From assembly GCF_007565055.1 (NCBI RefSeq), contig NC_044561.1, positions 30,149,483-30,213,482 of the forward strand: 64,000 nt of DNA, read 5' to 3'. Source of the DNA: Rhinopithecus roxellana. Taxonomy: Eukaryota; Chordata; Mammalia; Primates; Cercopithecidae. Made by a program: the position numbers and the translations under genes. Under the pieces are notes generated by a model. That model was not told the origin of the DNA. It worked only from the letters and a program-made list of their open reading frames with translations, and searched no databases. Shown here one piece after another: positions 47,358-59,516 of this stretch; position 1 is the stretch's first letter; every line of letters begins with the position of its first letter.

Positions 47358-48585
47358 TTATATGGATGTGGTTTGTGGCACCCCAAAACAATTACAAGAA
47401 TAACATTAAACATCACTGATCACAGATCACCATAACAGACAAAATAATAATGAAAAAGTCTGAAATACTGCAAGAGTTACCGAAATGTGGCACAGAGACA
47501 TGAAGTGAGCACACACTATTGGAAAAATGATGCCAATAGCCTTGCTTAACTCAGTGTTGCCATAAATCTTTAATTTGTAAAACATACAGTATCTGCAAAG
47601 TGCAATAAAGAAAAGCACAATAAAATGTGGTATGCCTGTACTCAATAAAAGATAAATAAATATTGAATAAATAAATGGAATTGAGCTAGGTGACAGTCCC
47701 CAGGATATGTCAATGACACATCAAACACGCATTCATTTTTGCCGGTGGAACTCTTTTTAGATAAGCTAGTTGTCACCAATCCTCTGATCATCATCATCAC
47801 AATGGATTTAGCACAATCTCAATGTCTCAGTGACACACTGTCACAACTCCAGTGCCTACAGAAGTGAGACAACTCAAAAACAAATTCACATTTCTGGATC
47901 ACACAAAAACGGAAAAATAGCTTCACTCAAAGATAACCTCAGAGGAAGGCAAGAACAACTATATCTGGGGAAAGAAGCAAAAACAAGGGTATGATTACTA
48001 CAATAAACTATAATGCTTTCACATCCAAGATACAATGGGACAAAGGGTCGGAAAATGTGGACTATCATACTCAGATGTTCAAAACACTATGGTTCATTCT
48101 TTTCTCCAATTACTTATTGTTAAGAGCTGCAAAGACACTGTGTAATCCTCCAACTTTTATGTTTTACTTCTTTTATTTTTTGTTTGGCTATTTGAATTAA
48201 TGTCTCGTATAACTGAATTGTAAATGACCAAGAACTAGCCAAAGAAGCAAAATTATTTAGAGAGAGTCTCAGAGAACAAATGATGTCACATCTACTTTAC
48301 TTTGTCATATTATAAAATATCTATTTCTCATTAGAAACAGAAAGCTGGCAAAATACCATTTCTATATTCCACAGAAGAATTTTGAAGTATTCTATAACTT
48401 AAAATTTTTTTCTATATGCATTACAGTGTCTGAGAAGGGTTATATGGTACTTGATTTATTTCATAGAACATTATATTTAAGAGAAGTTATTCATTTTCCT
48501 CAACAAAAGCCTCTTTTGTGGTAGACTAATGTGCACTTGACTGCAGAAATATACTTTTAATTTATTCTCAAGAGTTGCTCTCAAA

Positions 48586-48658
48586 TACTATAAGATTAAT
48601 ACTATAAGATGAATTAATATAAGATTAATACTATAAGATTAAATACTATAAGATTACT
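48586..48658. repeat. ACTATAAGATTA tandem repeat
   Basis: About five imperfect copies of a 12-17-bp unit built on ACTATAAGATTAAT. Confidence 0.85.
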
Positions 48659-49062
48659 AATTTTACAGTTGTGGATCTTGACTAGCATCTGTGGGAACTA
48701 ATAATGTACTGACTTCAGTGTTTGGTCTGTCCTGTTAAAATTTTATATGTAATCTTAATAAAAATCAGATGGTCTTAAATGCAAGTGAAGATTTCATTCA
48801 ACAGACAGTTTTGACAAGATGTCATGTAATGTTAATTCTATGTTATTAAGATTCTGACTGAAAATTATAGGATGTGACAGCTGGAAAGGACCTTAGAGAG
48901 CTTCTCATCTAAACTCATTGTCTTAAAAGATATCCAGAGAGGCAGAGTGACTTGTCCAAATTTATGCAGTGAATTGATGGAGGCAAGGCTGAAAGCCAGA
49001 TCTTTTCACGCTTTTTCTAGTATTCCTCCATTGCTATGCTATTGTTCTTTATGAAACTTCTT

Positions 49063-49152
49063 GAATGGAGATGAGGAATGGATTAGAATTAACTTAAGGC
49101 ATTCGGTGAATGGAGAAGAGGAATGGATTAAAATTAACTTAGGGCATTTGGT
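49063..49152. repeat. 2 x 45-bp tandem duplication
   Basis: 49063-49107 and 49108-49152 align end to end with 4 differences (about 91% identity). Unit starts GAATGGAGATGAGGAATGGA. Confidence 0.92.
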
Positions 49153-49232
49153 ATGAGTTTGGTTGATGAGATAAAACTAAGACAAGGATGAGGTAAATAA
49201 ATTATGGTACCATTGAGATGAAGAGAGTGACT

Positions 49233-49528
49233 AGGCCCAAGCATGGTGGCTCATGCCTGTAATCCCAACACTTTGGGAGGGCGAGGCAGGAGGATCACTT
49301 GAGTCCAGGGATTCAAAACCAGCCTGGGCAACATAGTGAAACCCCTGTATCTACAAAATAATTTAAAATAGTCAAGTGTGGTGGTGTGAGCCTGTAGTCC
49401 TAGCTATTCAGAAAACCAAGGTAGGAGGATTGCTTGAGTCCAGGAGTTCAAGGTTGCAAACTGTGATCACGCCACTGGACTCCAACCTGGGCTACAGAGG
49501 AAGACCCTGCCTCTGAAAAAAAAAAAAG
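49233..49528 (+). mobile_element. Alu (AluJ-like), plus strand
   Basis: Begins GGCCCAAGCATGGTGGCTCA; tail at 49517-49528; strongly diverged. Confidence 0.88.
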
Positions 49529-50779
49529 AAAAAGAATGGTTATTTTATTTTTTATTTCACATTAATGTTTCTAAACAAGTGATTAAGAAGTTTAGCATAG
49601 CCATATGATCAAATATAAAGGACATATAAATTATTCAATGGTACAACTACCAAGTGCTGAGCTCTTCAGAGATGGAGACAAGTTCCATCCTTAATGGGAA
49701 TAAATATAATCCAACCTTTAAAGGAATGGAATGTGAAAACACAATTATAAATCAACAACATAATCATAAACATAAAAAACGGTGCTTGTTTTCGCTTATA
49801 ATTTTATATCAATCCTAGATTGACGTTATCATGAGAAGTATCTTAGTCTGCATGAAGATTCCTAACCTAATCAGTAATAATAGCTGTTGTTATTTATCAT
49901 TCAATATGTGGCAGGCAATCTGGTACCATATACAATATCACGTTTATTTTAGTTTTTAAAATGAAAAAGCCATGACATAGAAAACTTATTGAACCTGTTC
50001 AAAGTTACAGTTTGAGATTGTAAATATTGGCTTAGAATCCTGGCATTCTCACTCTAGAATTCTTATATTTAATTGCATCCTCATACCAAATGTTGATATT
50101 CCACCCTCTGGTGGTGAGGAGGTGCCACTGCAGCTGCAATCATTCCAGGAGAATGATTTCACGTCCAGGAGAGACCAGGGAATTGTTCAACCCTTAGTAG
50201 CAAGAGTATCCAGTTACTGTATGCAATTAGGTAACCAGTTCTATCTATTTCTCAAGAATACCAGCAGATAAACTACATAATCATAAATTTTCAAATGCTT
50301 ACAAAGCTAATACTTAGCTTTAAGTAGGCTGCATGTAAACAATTCCAAGGTGACCAGTTGCTCTAGCCTACGTCATCCCATAGTAATAAATCAGGTAACT
50401 CCCTCTATAAATCCAGCAACAACCAAAATCTGTGTTTACTCATTGAATCAAAATTATATACTGAAACACTTATTAATTTGGCACTCACTTAAATAAAATG
50501 TGTGAATGCCTCATTCCAAAGAGAAAATAACTCATGGAGTGACCTTATTCACAAATGACAGACTTGACATCACCATATGAGATTTGAAGGGACTGCCCAA
50601 GTACTCACTGATTGACTGCATATTGTGAAATTAATAGGAAGGCTGCTGGCTGGAGACAGTTCTGTAAATTCCAGACTATAGGATGTCCTGCCTATGCCTA
50701 CACATGGCAAGAGGACTCTGTGTTGGCATTGAAACTATTGAAAACTGGTTCCCATTTTCATGGTAAAAACATACCTACA
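49529..50779. other. unassigned spacer
   Basis: No gene seen. Confidence 0.4.
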
Positions 50780-51092
50780 TGGCTGGGCACTGTGGCTCAT
50801 GCCTGTAATCCCAGAACTTTTGGAGGCCAAGGCAGGTGGATCACCTGATGTCAGGAGTTCGAGATGAGCCTGGCCAACATGGTGAAACCCCGTCTCTACT
50901 AAAAATACAAAAATTAGCCAGGCGTGGTGGCACACGCCTGTAATCCCAGCTATTTGGGAGGCTGAGGCAGGAGAATGGCTTGAACCTAGAAGGTGGAGTT
51001 TGCAGTGAGCCAAGATCAACGCCACTGTACTCCAGCCTGGATGATAGAGCAAGACTCTGTCTCAAACAATAAAAAAATAAATAAATAACCTA
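50780..51092 (+). mobile_element. Alu (AluS-like), plus strand
   Basis: Begins GGCTGGGCACTGTGGCTCAT, A-rich tail with AAAT units. Flanking target copies resemble ACCTACA. Confidence 0.92.
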
Positions 51093-51786
51093 CAAATAAA
51101 TATGATTTTGAAATAGTTGAATAAGTTTGTGCCATGCTAATAAGTAGCTTTCTTAATGATTTTGTTCTTATTAAACAAAGGGGTAGCCAAAAGATAGACA
51201 TAGTTTTTAATTTTTTTTCCTTTGAGTTCTATACTCTTGCCAATTCTTAGAAATCTTGGATATGCCAAAATTTCAAAACTATATTTCTTCAGACATTTAG
51301 TTATAATTTGAATCAGTTTTTATTTAGCACCTTCTATTTATGAATTTTGAAGCTAGATACATTTATGGAGATCTCGTGATATGGCAACAAGACACCAGGC
51401 TCAGTGTTGTGAGTATGGAAGGGAGGAAGACACACATGCTTCTCTTCTTCATGGAATTCACAATTAGTGGCAAAGGCACAAAAGAGAAATAAATAAAATC
51501 ATCATAAGTTAAGATGAGTTTTAAAAAGGAAAAAATATTAGACCCTGATAATGGAATTTTTTCATATAGGATGATAGACATTCAAAGAAGTAACTCTTAA
51601 GACACAAAAGATGAGAACTATAGATAGAATGGGAGAAGACAATGGAGGAGTGAAACAGACAGGCAGCTGCGTGTGCAAAGTACAGAAGCAAGGAAAGGTT
51701 TAGTGTGCCAAGGAGCTGCATAAGGCCTGTGAGGATGAAGCATGTTGGGCAGAGCCACATGACAAGAGTTACACTTAGAAAAATAG
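51093..51786. other. unassigned spacer
   Basis: No gene seen. Confidence 0.4.
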
Positions 51787-52085
51787 AGTTGGGTGTGGTG
51801 GCTCACGCCTGTAATCCCAGCACTTTGGGAGGCCAAGATGGGAAGATCACCTGAGGTCAGGAGTTCGAGGCCAGCCTGGCCAACGTGTTGAAACCCTGTC
51901 TCTATTAAAAATACAAAAATTAGCTGGGCGTGGTGGTGGGCGCCTGTAATCCCAGCTACTCGGGAGACTGAGGCAGGAGAATTGCTTGAACCAGGGAGGC
52001 AGAGGTTACAGTGACCCGAGACCATGCCATTGCACTCCAGCCTAGGCAACAAGAGCGAAACTCCGTCAAAAAATAAAAAATAAAA
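51787..52085 (+). mobile_element. Alu (AluS-like), plus strand
   Basis: Begins near GTTGGGTGTGGTGGCTCACG. Target copies AGAAAAATAG lie on both sides (about 51776-51785 and 52100-52109, after an A-rich tail). Confidence 0.92.
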
Positions 52086-53525
52086 TAAGAAGACGAAGAA
52101 AGAAAAATAGGCTATGGCTAGGTCTTATAAGATGTTGTAGGGAAGGCTAAAGGAAAAAGATCTTATTCTAAGGACAATGAGAATCCATTTGGTATCTTTA
52201 AGCAAGAGAATCACAAGCTATAATGAAGCCTCCGTGCAATAATGAAGCCTCTGTGCAATAATAAATACAAATATGTGTAAGAATTAAATGGGTGGCTGTA
52301 GGGTTCATGTGGAGGGCACAGTGAAGTATTTAAACATACAAGTGTGGTTATTCAAAATTATGAATGACTTGCATGTGTTACAAAGGTATTGTATACAAGA
52401 TGAGTGTGCAGCCTATAAAGCTGAAAGTATTCAGATGTGCCCCTTTATATTTATAATATCCTCCATCTTTCACATATCAAGGAAGTGTTTGTATAAGAAT
52501 TACTGAGAATTGCTGAATGTTCTTGGGCTTCTTCAGACCTTGGAAAGGGAGTCTAGATAGTGCACTAAGACTATACTTCTATTTTATTGTCATAGCTGAG
52601 CCAAGTATATTATAGAATATGTTACAGAAATTGTGCTGGTCGGTTCTGTGCCATGAGTATGAAACTATGCTAAGAACGATGTCCTAATGCAATAAACAAA
52701 GGAGCTGCTCATCTGTCTGCAGTCAATAAAAAAAACACAGAATAGAGAAAGATGGAAAACACATCTGAAGAAGGTTTGTTGTAAAGGAAAGGAATCAACC
52801 TTTGAGAAGCACAAACACAAACAAACCACTTTGTCAAGTATAGAAAAAAGGAATTAAATCTATTAGTAATTCAGAAAAGGAAGTAATAACTCCTAAATGG
52901 GAAGATGGGGAAAGACTTCAGGAAAAGGAAGCATTTAAACTTGGCTTTCAAGAAGATGAGGGAAATGAAATGTTAGGCAAAAGACAGGTGTTCCTTGGGC
53001 AATGGCCACGTTCAGTACTTCGCATGAACAGTGAGAAGGAATGTGATCACAAAGTCCTCTCACATCCTGGTCCACTGGAGAGAACAGTATCTGAGTGGAA
53101 TGAGATGGGGCTCAACTGGATCCAATTCTACCTTTAAATGTCTTGAACATCAAATTACCACATTCTGTTACATTAGCAGCTCTCAAAACCAGTGCTAAAT
53201 GTTAATCAGTGTTCAATTGGCCACTGCCTTATGCATTTCTTGTTGTCCACTTACCAATGTGCAGAGTCATGGTGGGCAAAAAAAAAAAAAAGTTAGCTTG
53301 GGTGAACAGGTTTAGACTCTTATTTGACCAACCCCACCTTGAATGAGTCATCTTTGGAGCTAACATAAAAGCCATTTTGAAGATTCAAAATGGACTTACA
53401 TCTTTGTTAATAAGACATCATCTTCATATATAACCAAAGTGCTAATGAGATGTTATCCTTCAAATTAGTTTAAGCAAGGAGTTGCAAAGAAGTCTTGAGA
53501 AGAAGCCAACACCCAGGTTTCTGAG
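52086..53525. other. unassigned spacer before KRTAP27-1
   Basis: No gene seen. A 20-bp tandem pair (AATGAAGCCTC(C/T)GTGCAAT) lies at 52222-52261. Confidence 0.45.
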
Positions 53526-53533
53526 TATATAAT
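53526..53533 (+). promoter_or_regulatory. candidate TATA box of KRTAP27-1
   Basis: TATATAAT lies 86 bp upstream of the ATG at 53612, the same spacing as in the other KAP genes here. Confidence 0.55.
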
Positions 53534-53611
53534 CACTCCACCAAAGAATTTAATTTTCAAACTCAGCATGTTGAATCCTTATGACCATCTTTAATTAAGG
53601 ATTTTAGCAAT

Positions 53612-54231
53612 ATGCTTCATAGCCATTGCCATTCACTCAGGAGCTTCCACAGTGCCCCACCACTCTCTGCCATCACACATGGCACTAATCCTATAAGCTT
53701 TGAAGATGGATTGTGTTTGCCCAGCATCTTCCATAGCAGAACCTGGCTCCTGGACAACTTTCAAGAAACCTGCAGTGAAACCACCAGCTGCCAAATGACC
53801 ATTTGTGAACAGGACTTATTCACAGATGATAGCTGTGTGCAAAGTACCTGCCTCCCCGGAGTTGTCCAAACAACTTACTCCAGTTCCAGGCCCTGCGAAA
53901 GGACAGCATGCCAATCAGAAGTTCTTCAGCAGGGCTGGCTTGTGTTTCTCAGCCTTGCCAATCAGAAAGCACTCAGCAGATGGGTTTTGTAGCCCAGAGC
54001 TGCCATCCTGCAAGCCTCAAGGGAAACAGTTGCCCACCCAAGACTTCTGAGTCTAAAAATTGCCAAACTCTGGAATGTGCCTCTAGCCAATGTCAGTCTG
54101 AGAACCCTGAATCCAGTTCCTGTAGACCTCTGGTCAATGTAACACCTGAGCCACAACTCCTGGAATCTTCTTCCAGCACTTATGAACCAACTTGCTGTGT
54201 TACTGGTGGTTTTCAATTGCCTAGTAAGTGA
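53612..54231 (+). pseudogene. KRTAP27-1: KRTAP27-1 with a 1-bp frameshift
   Basis: High-sulfur KAP of the hair shaft; human length is about 207 aa as I recall. The frame from ATG 53612 reads MLHSHCHSLRSFHSAPPLSA, then DNFQETCSETTSCQMTICEQ and ERTACQSE, which matches human KRTAP27-1. At about 53918-53921 (CAATCAGAAGTTC, where the family reads GAAAGTTC) one A is missing. Frame 1 then gives unrelated residues and stops at 53990-53992 after 126 codons. The correct protein continues in frame from 53908 (SSSAGLACVSQPCQSESTQQ, QTLECASSQCQSENPESSSC, EPTCCVTGGFQLPSK) to TGA at 54229-54231. All of it is otherwise intact, so loss is recent, polymorphic or an assembly error. If translated, the product would lose its Cys-rich C-terminal 40%. 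Confidence 0.88.
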
Positions 54232-55342
54232 AGATCTGTAGGGGAGATAGCATATATTCTCATTTGGATAAATTTATTTTTGAGATACTTAGATATTTTG
54301 TATTTCTTTACATACAAAATGTTGTACGTGTGTTTGTTAGTAAATGAACATGTCTTATTTTACTACTGTCTCCAAAGATAAGATTTTTTTTTTCTTGTTG
54401 TTCTTTTGGGTATGCCTAGTGGTAATCTGGGGTTGGAAAGCATGCTAACTATTTTAGAACAGTAGGATATGATTTGTTATTAAGCAATAAGATTTGTAGC
54501 CAGGAAATAACATGAATACTTAAAGGAAACATCACACTTTGACTGCGAGTTGCTTTCTTTGGAAATACTTAGCATTGGATCTGGCTTATTAAGTAATGTG
54601 CTACTAGTCTCAGAAATTCATAAAATATTGGAATTAAAACAAACCCAAAAGCCAACCTAGTCCTATGAATTATGATAGGTTCAACCCTATCAGAGGTTGC
54701 CCAAGTAGTTAATAACATCAGAACCACAACTAAAATCCAGACCTATTCACTGGCCATCTGTTATTTCAGCCATTGAATCACGACATTCTTAAATTAACTA
54801 TAAGATTAAGTCTATTGCTTGAATAGTGCAAGGTAATTTTGAATTTCACCTCCATGGGCTTTATAATGACATAGCAACCAGAAAGCTTTATATAGAATGA
54901 ACTGAAGTTTAGCATCTTCATTTTGTTCCCGCTGTTTTTTTTTTTTTTTTTTTTCCTGATTTCATTGTTTCTTAAGTATTTTTTGAGTTTGGAAAATATT
55001 CTTTGTATTAAATAAATTGGCTTTGTTTGGAAGCAAAATTTGGACTTGTCACACTATTATTTTTATTCAATCCTTTTGTGGGTGTTATGTTACAGGGTTT
55101 TTGTTTCTTTGTTTGTTACCTAATGAAAATAGTATAAATATGTAGAAGAAAAGAGAACATATCCTCTTGTTATAATTTTTGTAGTGTGAACCAGAAAGGA
55201 GTAACTCATGGCGGTGGTCAACAGAAGATGGAAAATATACTCATATGAATATCATAAGACCATAGAGTTAGATGTGTGAAATTGATTAATTTTAGTTAGG
55301 TAGCTTAGCTATTCTGAAACTTTTGGTATGCTCTTAAATTGA

Positions 55343-55346
<4 letters not shown>
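54232..55346. other. unassigned spacer after KRTAP27-1
   Basis: No gene seen. The first part is presumed 3' UTR. A poly(T) lies at about 54937-54954. Confidence 0.4.
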
Positions 55347-55375
<29 letters not shown>

Positions 55376-55656
55376 AGATGGAGTCTTGTTCTCTTGCCCA
55401 GGCTGGAGTGCAGTGGCATGATCTCGGCTCACTGCAACCTCCGCTTCCCGGGTTCACACCATTCTCCTGCCTCAGCCTCCTGAGTAGCTGGGACTACAGG
55501 CGCCCGCCACCACGCCCAGCTAATTTTTTGTATTTTTAGTAGAAATGGGTTTCACCGTGTTAGCCAGGATGGTCTCGATCTCCTGACCTCGTGATCTGCC
55601 TTCCTCAGCCTCCCAAAGTGCTGGGATTACAGGCATGAGCCACCGCGCCCAGCCTT
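55347..55656 (-). mobile_element. AluY-like Alu, minus strand
   Basis: T-tract at 55347-55373, then GAGATGGAGTCTTGTTCTCT, ending CACCGCGCCCAGCC. Little divergence. Confidence 0.92.
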
Positions 55657-55679
55657 GGATCTTTCATTTTTTCAGGGCA

Positions 55680-55900
55680 AAGTAAGGTAATGGTTGAGAG
55701 CATGAACTCTGAAGATGGATTTTCTTGAGTTGGAATCTTAGCTTTGCTTAGCGACAACTGTTTAAATTCCAACTGTGTGACTATGTGCAAGTTATTTAAC
55801 CACCTCAGTTTCTTCAACTTCAAAAGTGAAGGATAATGATAGTGCTACTGTGAGCCTTAATAAGTTAATAAATTGAAAGTGTAAGGCTTAAAAAATTACC
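55680..55900 (+). mobile_element. MIR element, plus strand
   Basis: GGTAATGGTTGAGAGCATGA, TGTGACTATGTGCAAGTTAT, TTAACCACCTCAGTTTCTTC and TGAGCCTTAATAAGTTAATA follow the MIR order. Confidence 0.82.
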
Positions 55901-56189
55901 ATGTATATAGCAGATTTAGCAACTCAGCTACCTCAGAGACTCAATATGGAGGAGGTAGTGGGGATTTGTAAATAAACCCAGAAATCCATGACAGATTAGG
56001 AAAGCTAATCATCCAACAAAAGAGAGATTAGCTGTTTTGTGTTTTGGAAGATGCAGGCAGCATCATCTACTAAAGGAGAGAATTAAGAAACTCAAACCCT
56101 ATCTAGTTGAAGTGAATTGGCAACTATCTCCGAATCTATGGCAAATCTAATGCTATTGACAATTTACCAGTTAGTTCTGTGGGTGGGTG
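55901..56189. other. unassigned spacer
   Basis: No gene seen. Confidence 0.4.
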
Positions 56190-56704
56190 CCATGGTAATT
56201 CTATGTATCAACATGATTGAGCCAACAGCTGCCCAGATTAAGCATTATTTCTGAGTGTGTCTGTGAGAGTTTTCAGGGGAGATAAGCATTTTAAATAAGT
56301 GTGCTCAATAGATGGCCCTCTCCAATGTGGATGGGAATCATTCAGTCCATCAAGGGTCTAAATAAAACAAATGATCAGGGAAGGAGAAATGTGCCCCTTT
56401 ATGTTTCCTGCAAACCTACTTGAGCAGGGACATTGGGTTTCTCCGGCCCTTGGACTGGATTTATACCATTGGCTCCCTTGGTTCTCAGATCTTCACATTT
56501 GGACTGGAATTATATCACTGGTTTCCTTGCGTTTCCAGGTTGCAGGTGACAGATCATGAGATTTCTTAGCCTCCATAATTGTGTGAGCCAATCCTTCATG
56601 ATAAATCACTCACTCTCTCTCTTCATACACACACACACATACATGCGTATACACATACATATATACGGTGAGATAAATATGTATATTATATAGATCTATC
56701 TATC

Positions 56705-56735
<31 letters not shown>

Positions 56736-56776
56736 CTTATTGGTTCTGTTTCTCTATGTAGCCCTGAATAATACAG
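56190..56776 (+). mobile_element. MLT2-type ERVL LTR, plus strand
   Basis: ATGGTAATTCTATGTATCAA, TGAGTGTGTCTGTGAGAGTT, TTAGCCTCCATAATTGTGTG and GAGCCAATCC, then CA and TATC microsatellites, TTGGTTCTGTTTCTCTATGT and CCTGAATAATACAG. Typical MLT2B-like head and tail. The (TATC)n is at about 56696-56738. Confidence 0.8.
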
Positions 56777-57609
56777 TGGGCTAGACACAGATCATCTCAA
56801 AGAGGAAGATTTAAGCCTAAAATCTATAAACCACCACTTATACAGGTGCTCTGTAGAGGGATAGAATTGAGGGAAGTCTGGGAGAGGCCAACACTATTCA
56901 ATACCATCAATAGTATTCAGTATTGAGTATTGAGCCTTTGGCAGCCTCAGTAGCAGAACATCCCTGAAGCAAACAACATTGACGTAAAGCTTCCGTCCAC
57001 AGCACTGATGGCAGTAACACAGCACTGGCAACAGTAAAGACAGAATTTATCTCGTGGCAGCTTCTCAGGATTCTAGTCACAGCCAATCATGTGAACATAG
57101 ATCAAGTTCATTCACAATGAGGATTTTTACTAATGTGATGCCAATTGGGTTGCCCAGAAAAAGTTCAATTCATTTGGGCCACTGTTTCTAAAGACAAGAA
57201 GGAAAACCTACCCATTCCATATGCCTTCCAAGTATATATTACTTTACTGGGTGTAGCTTGCTGAGAAAACAGGACTTTGGTGAAAACTGGCTATGTGTGG
57301 TATGTGTTGTGGGGCAGGACACATACCATGTGTTGTGGGGCAGGGGTGTGCCAGGAGAGAGCGACGTGATGTTAAGTTTCACTTTTCCATCTATTCTGCT
57401 CATCATTCTAGACATTAGCTTTCCAGACTGAGCTTGACCACTCCTCGAAGGAGAAGCTAGCTGAAGAAGGGGCCAGTATTTAATCCAACTCAACATGGAG
57501 CACATTAGAGCTCCTAATAGAAATTATGTGGACTCAGGTACAAAGGACTTTTGATATTGGAATATGGAATGCCATAATTGTATAAGGAGACCTTGGTAGG
57601 AAATTTAGT
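56777..57609. other. unassigned spacer
   Basis: No gene seen. A short tandem pair based on CATGTGTTGTGGGGCAGG is at about 57300-57347. Confidence 0.4.
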
Positions 57610-58150
57610 GTAAGGAAAAGGACATGAGTCTTATAGTATGACTAGACCTTACTCAATTCCAAATTCTGTCCATTAAAAGCTATGTGCTCTGGGATGAATT
57701 AACATTCCTTTTTTTTCTTTTGAATCAGTCTCACTTTGCTATCCAGACTGGAGTGCAGTAGTGCAATGTTGGCTCAGAGCAACCTCTGCCTCCCGAGTTC
57801 AAGCAATTCTCATGCCTCAGCCTCCCAAGTAGTTGGGATTACAGATGCGTGCCACCACACCCAGCTAATTTTTGTATTTTTTGTAGAGATGGGGTTTCAT
57901 CATGCTGGGCAGGCTGGTCTTGAACTCCTGACATCAAGTGATCCACCTGCCTTAGCCTTCCAAAGAGTTGGGATTACAGGTGTGAGCCGCTGCACCAGGC
58001 CCAAATTAACATTTCTGAGACTTCGTTCCATTATTGTAAAATGGAGATAATAATATTGAAGTCATTGGGTGATTATGACAACTAAATGGCATGATTCCAG
58101 TTAAATGTTTAGTGGAGTGTTTGGCACATAATAAGAGCACAATATATGCT
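57610..58150 (+). mobile_element. MIR element split by an Alu
   Basis: MIR text before the Alu (GACCTTACTCAATTCC, GCTATGTGCTCTGGG) resumes after it (TTTCTGAGACTTCG, AAAATGGAGATAATAATA, GTGTTTGGCACATAATAAGA). Confidence 0.65.
57704..58001 (-). mobile_element. Alu, minus strand, inside MIR
   Basis: Short T-tail, inverted Alu body. Near-identical target copies AATTAACATTCC (57696-57707) and AATTAACATTTC (58003-58014). Confidence 0.9.
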
Positions 58151-58703
58151 AGGTATCATTTGTTACTTCATCTGATATTTTTCTCTTGGGCCTCAATATC
58201 AATTTGTTTTTATGACTGTCTATAATGCACTTGAATTCAGGGCAGAGACCAAGAAAATCATTTCATTGCATGTGTAAAGGATGGAAGCAGTATGGGACAT
58301 AAGCAGGATATTCCATGCAAGACTCACTTTCAAGCAATGTCAAAACATACCAGTGGGTGTATGCTTGCTACAGAGCATTCTTCATAGACCAAGGGACTTC
58401 TTCCTGCCTAAAAGGAATGGTAGGATTTGTGTATTGGTGTCCTAAACACTTCAAGACATTGATAGTTTAACCACAAGTTTTTCTCTTAGAAGTCAAGCAT
58501 AATGACTATCAAGAATTTCTTCTTGCCTACACAGTACTGGGTCGAGAGCCATAAAATAGCTCTTATTAATTGGGTGCTTATTATTTATGTAACACTTTGT
58601 ACATATTTTATCATTTTAAACTCAAATAACCCAATGGTATAAGTAAGATTAGTAAATCCCCCTTTTTCCAGTGAGGACAAAGGCACAAATTTGTTTTAGG
58701 GAA

Positions 58704-58816
58704 GACAAGACTTTGCTCTGTGTTAGATGGGAATTATGCATATCTTTCTTTAAGCCACGATATCCTTCCCTAGTTCTACTTTCTCTTTCTACTTCCAAGA
58801 ATCTTACTTACTTCCT
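58704..58816 (+). repeat. dispersed direct repeat, copy 1
   Basis: GACAAGACTTTGCTCTGTGT ... TATCCTTCCCTAGTTCTACT ... matches 59407-59516 at roughly 80% in the same orientation. Confidence 0.85.
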
Positions 58817-59406
58817 ACTGCGTAATTTAAATAAGTTTTCCAATACAGGAAGTAAATGCTGGAACAAGGATTTTAACCCATTAATCTTTAAAGCTTAAGT
58901 ATAACCCTTTACTACCTTAATTATGCTTGACTTATATTATACTTCTAGTCATTAGAGTAACTTCAAATGTGGAAGAAATATCTGTGCTATGTGGAGAACC
59001 GATACAAATAATTTGATTAAAAATGATTGGTCTGGTTATATTGTATTGCTGTGAGGCTGCAGAGGAAACACCCAGAGAACTGAATATTGTTGACTGAATG
59101 GCTCGTTTGTAACTCAAAAATAAATGCAATAAAGGAAACGAACATATTTTCATTAGAGTTTGTAAAATACTATGCACTTGAAATATCTTAGAAAAGAACA
59201 AATACTAACTACAAGTCATGTGTCATCAATAGAATCTAGATGCTAGGAAAGGGATTTAGATGGCATGGAGTCAGACTCCTCTACAATATAACTATTGTCG
59301 TAATGCTAGTACTTTCATTTTCCATGTCCTTTAGTCCTTATTCTTTTTTAGTTAAATAATATTTCTTTTGAAAATTTTGAAGTCATTGTAGACACTAATG
59401 GGATAG

Positions 59407-59516
59407 GACAGGACTTTGCTCCATGTTAGATGAGAATCACTCACATCTCTGTTGAAGCCACAATATCCTTCCCTAGTTGTGCTTTCTGTTTCTACTTCCA
59501 GGAGTCTTACTTCCTC
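59407..59516 (+). repeat. dispersed direct repeat, copy 2
   Basis: GACAGGACTTTGCTCCATGT ... TATCCTTCCCTAGTTGTGCT ..., partner of 58704-58816, about 700 bp away. Confidence 0.85.

Larger units (their letters stand above)
45279..47638 (-). mobile_element. Tigger1 DNA transposon (pogo-like), minus strand, internally deleted
   Basis: Terminal inverted repeats: CAGACACACCTCAGAGATAT at 45279 and its complement ending GTGGTATGCCTG at 47638, with TA target copies at 45277-45278 and 47639-47640. After about 36 bases of the left end the sequence jumps to the transposase region, so roughly 1 kb of consensus is missing. It is split by a solo LTR at 46517-47357, so Tigger sequence occupies 45279-46516 and 47358-47638. 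Confidence 0.9.
47641..49232. other. unassigned spacer with two small tandem repeats
   Basis: No gene seen. Contains the two tandem repeats listed separately. The region 48860-49050 (GGAAAGGACCTTAGAGAGCT ... GACTTGTCCAAATTTATGCA) resembles a very old MIR/L3-type repeat. Confidence 0.45.
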
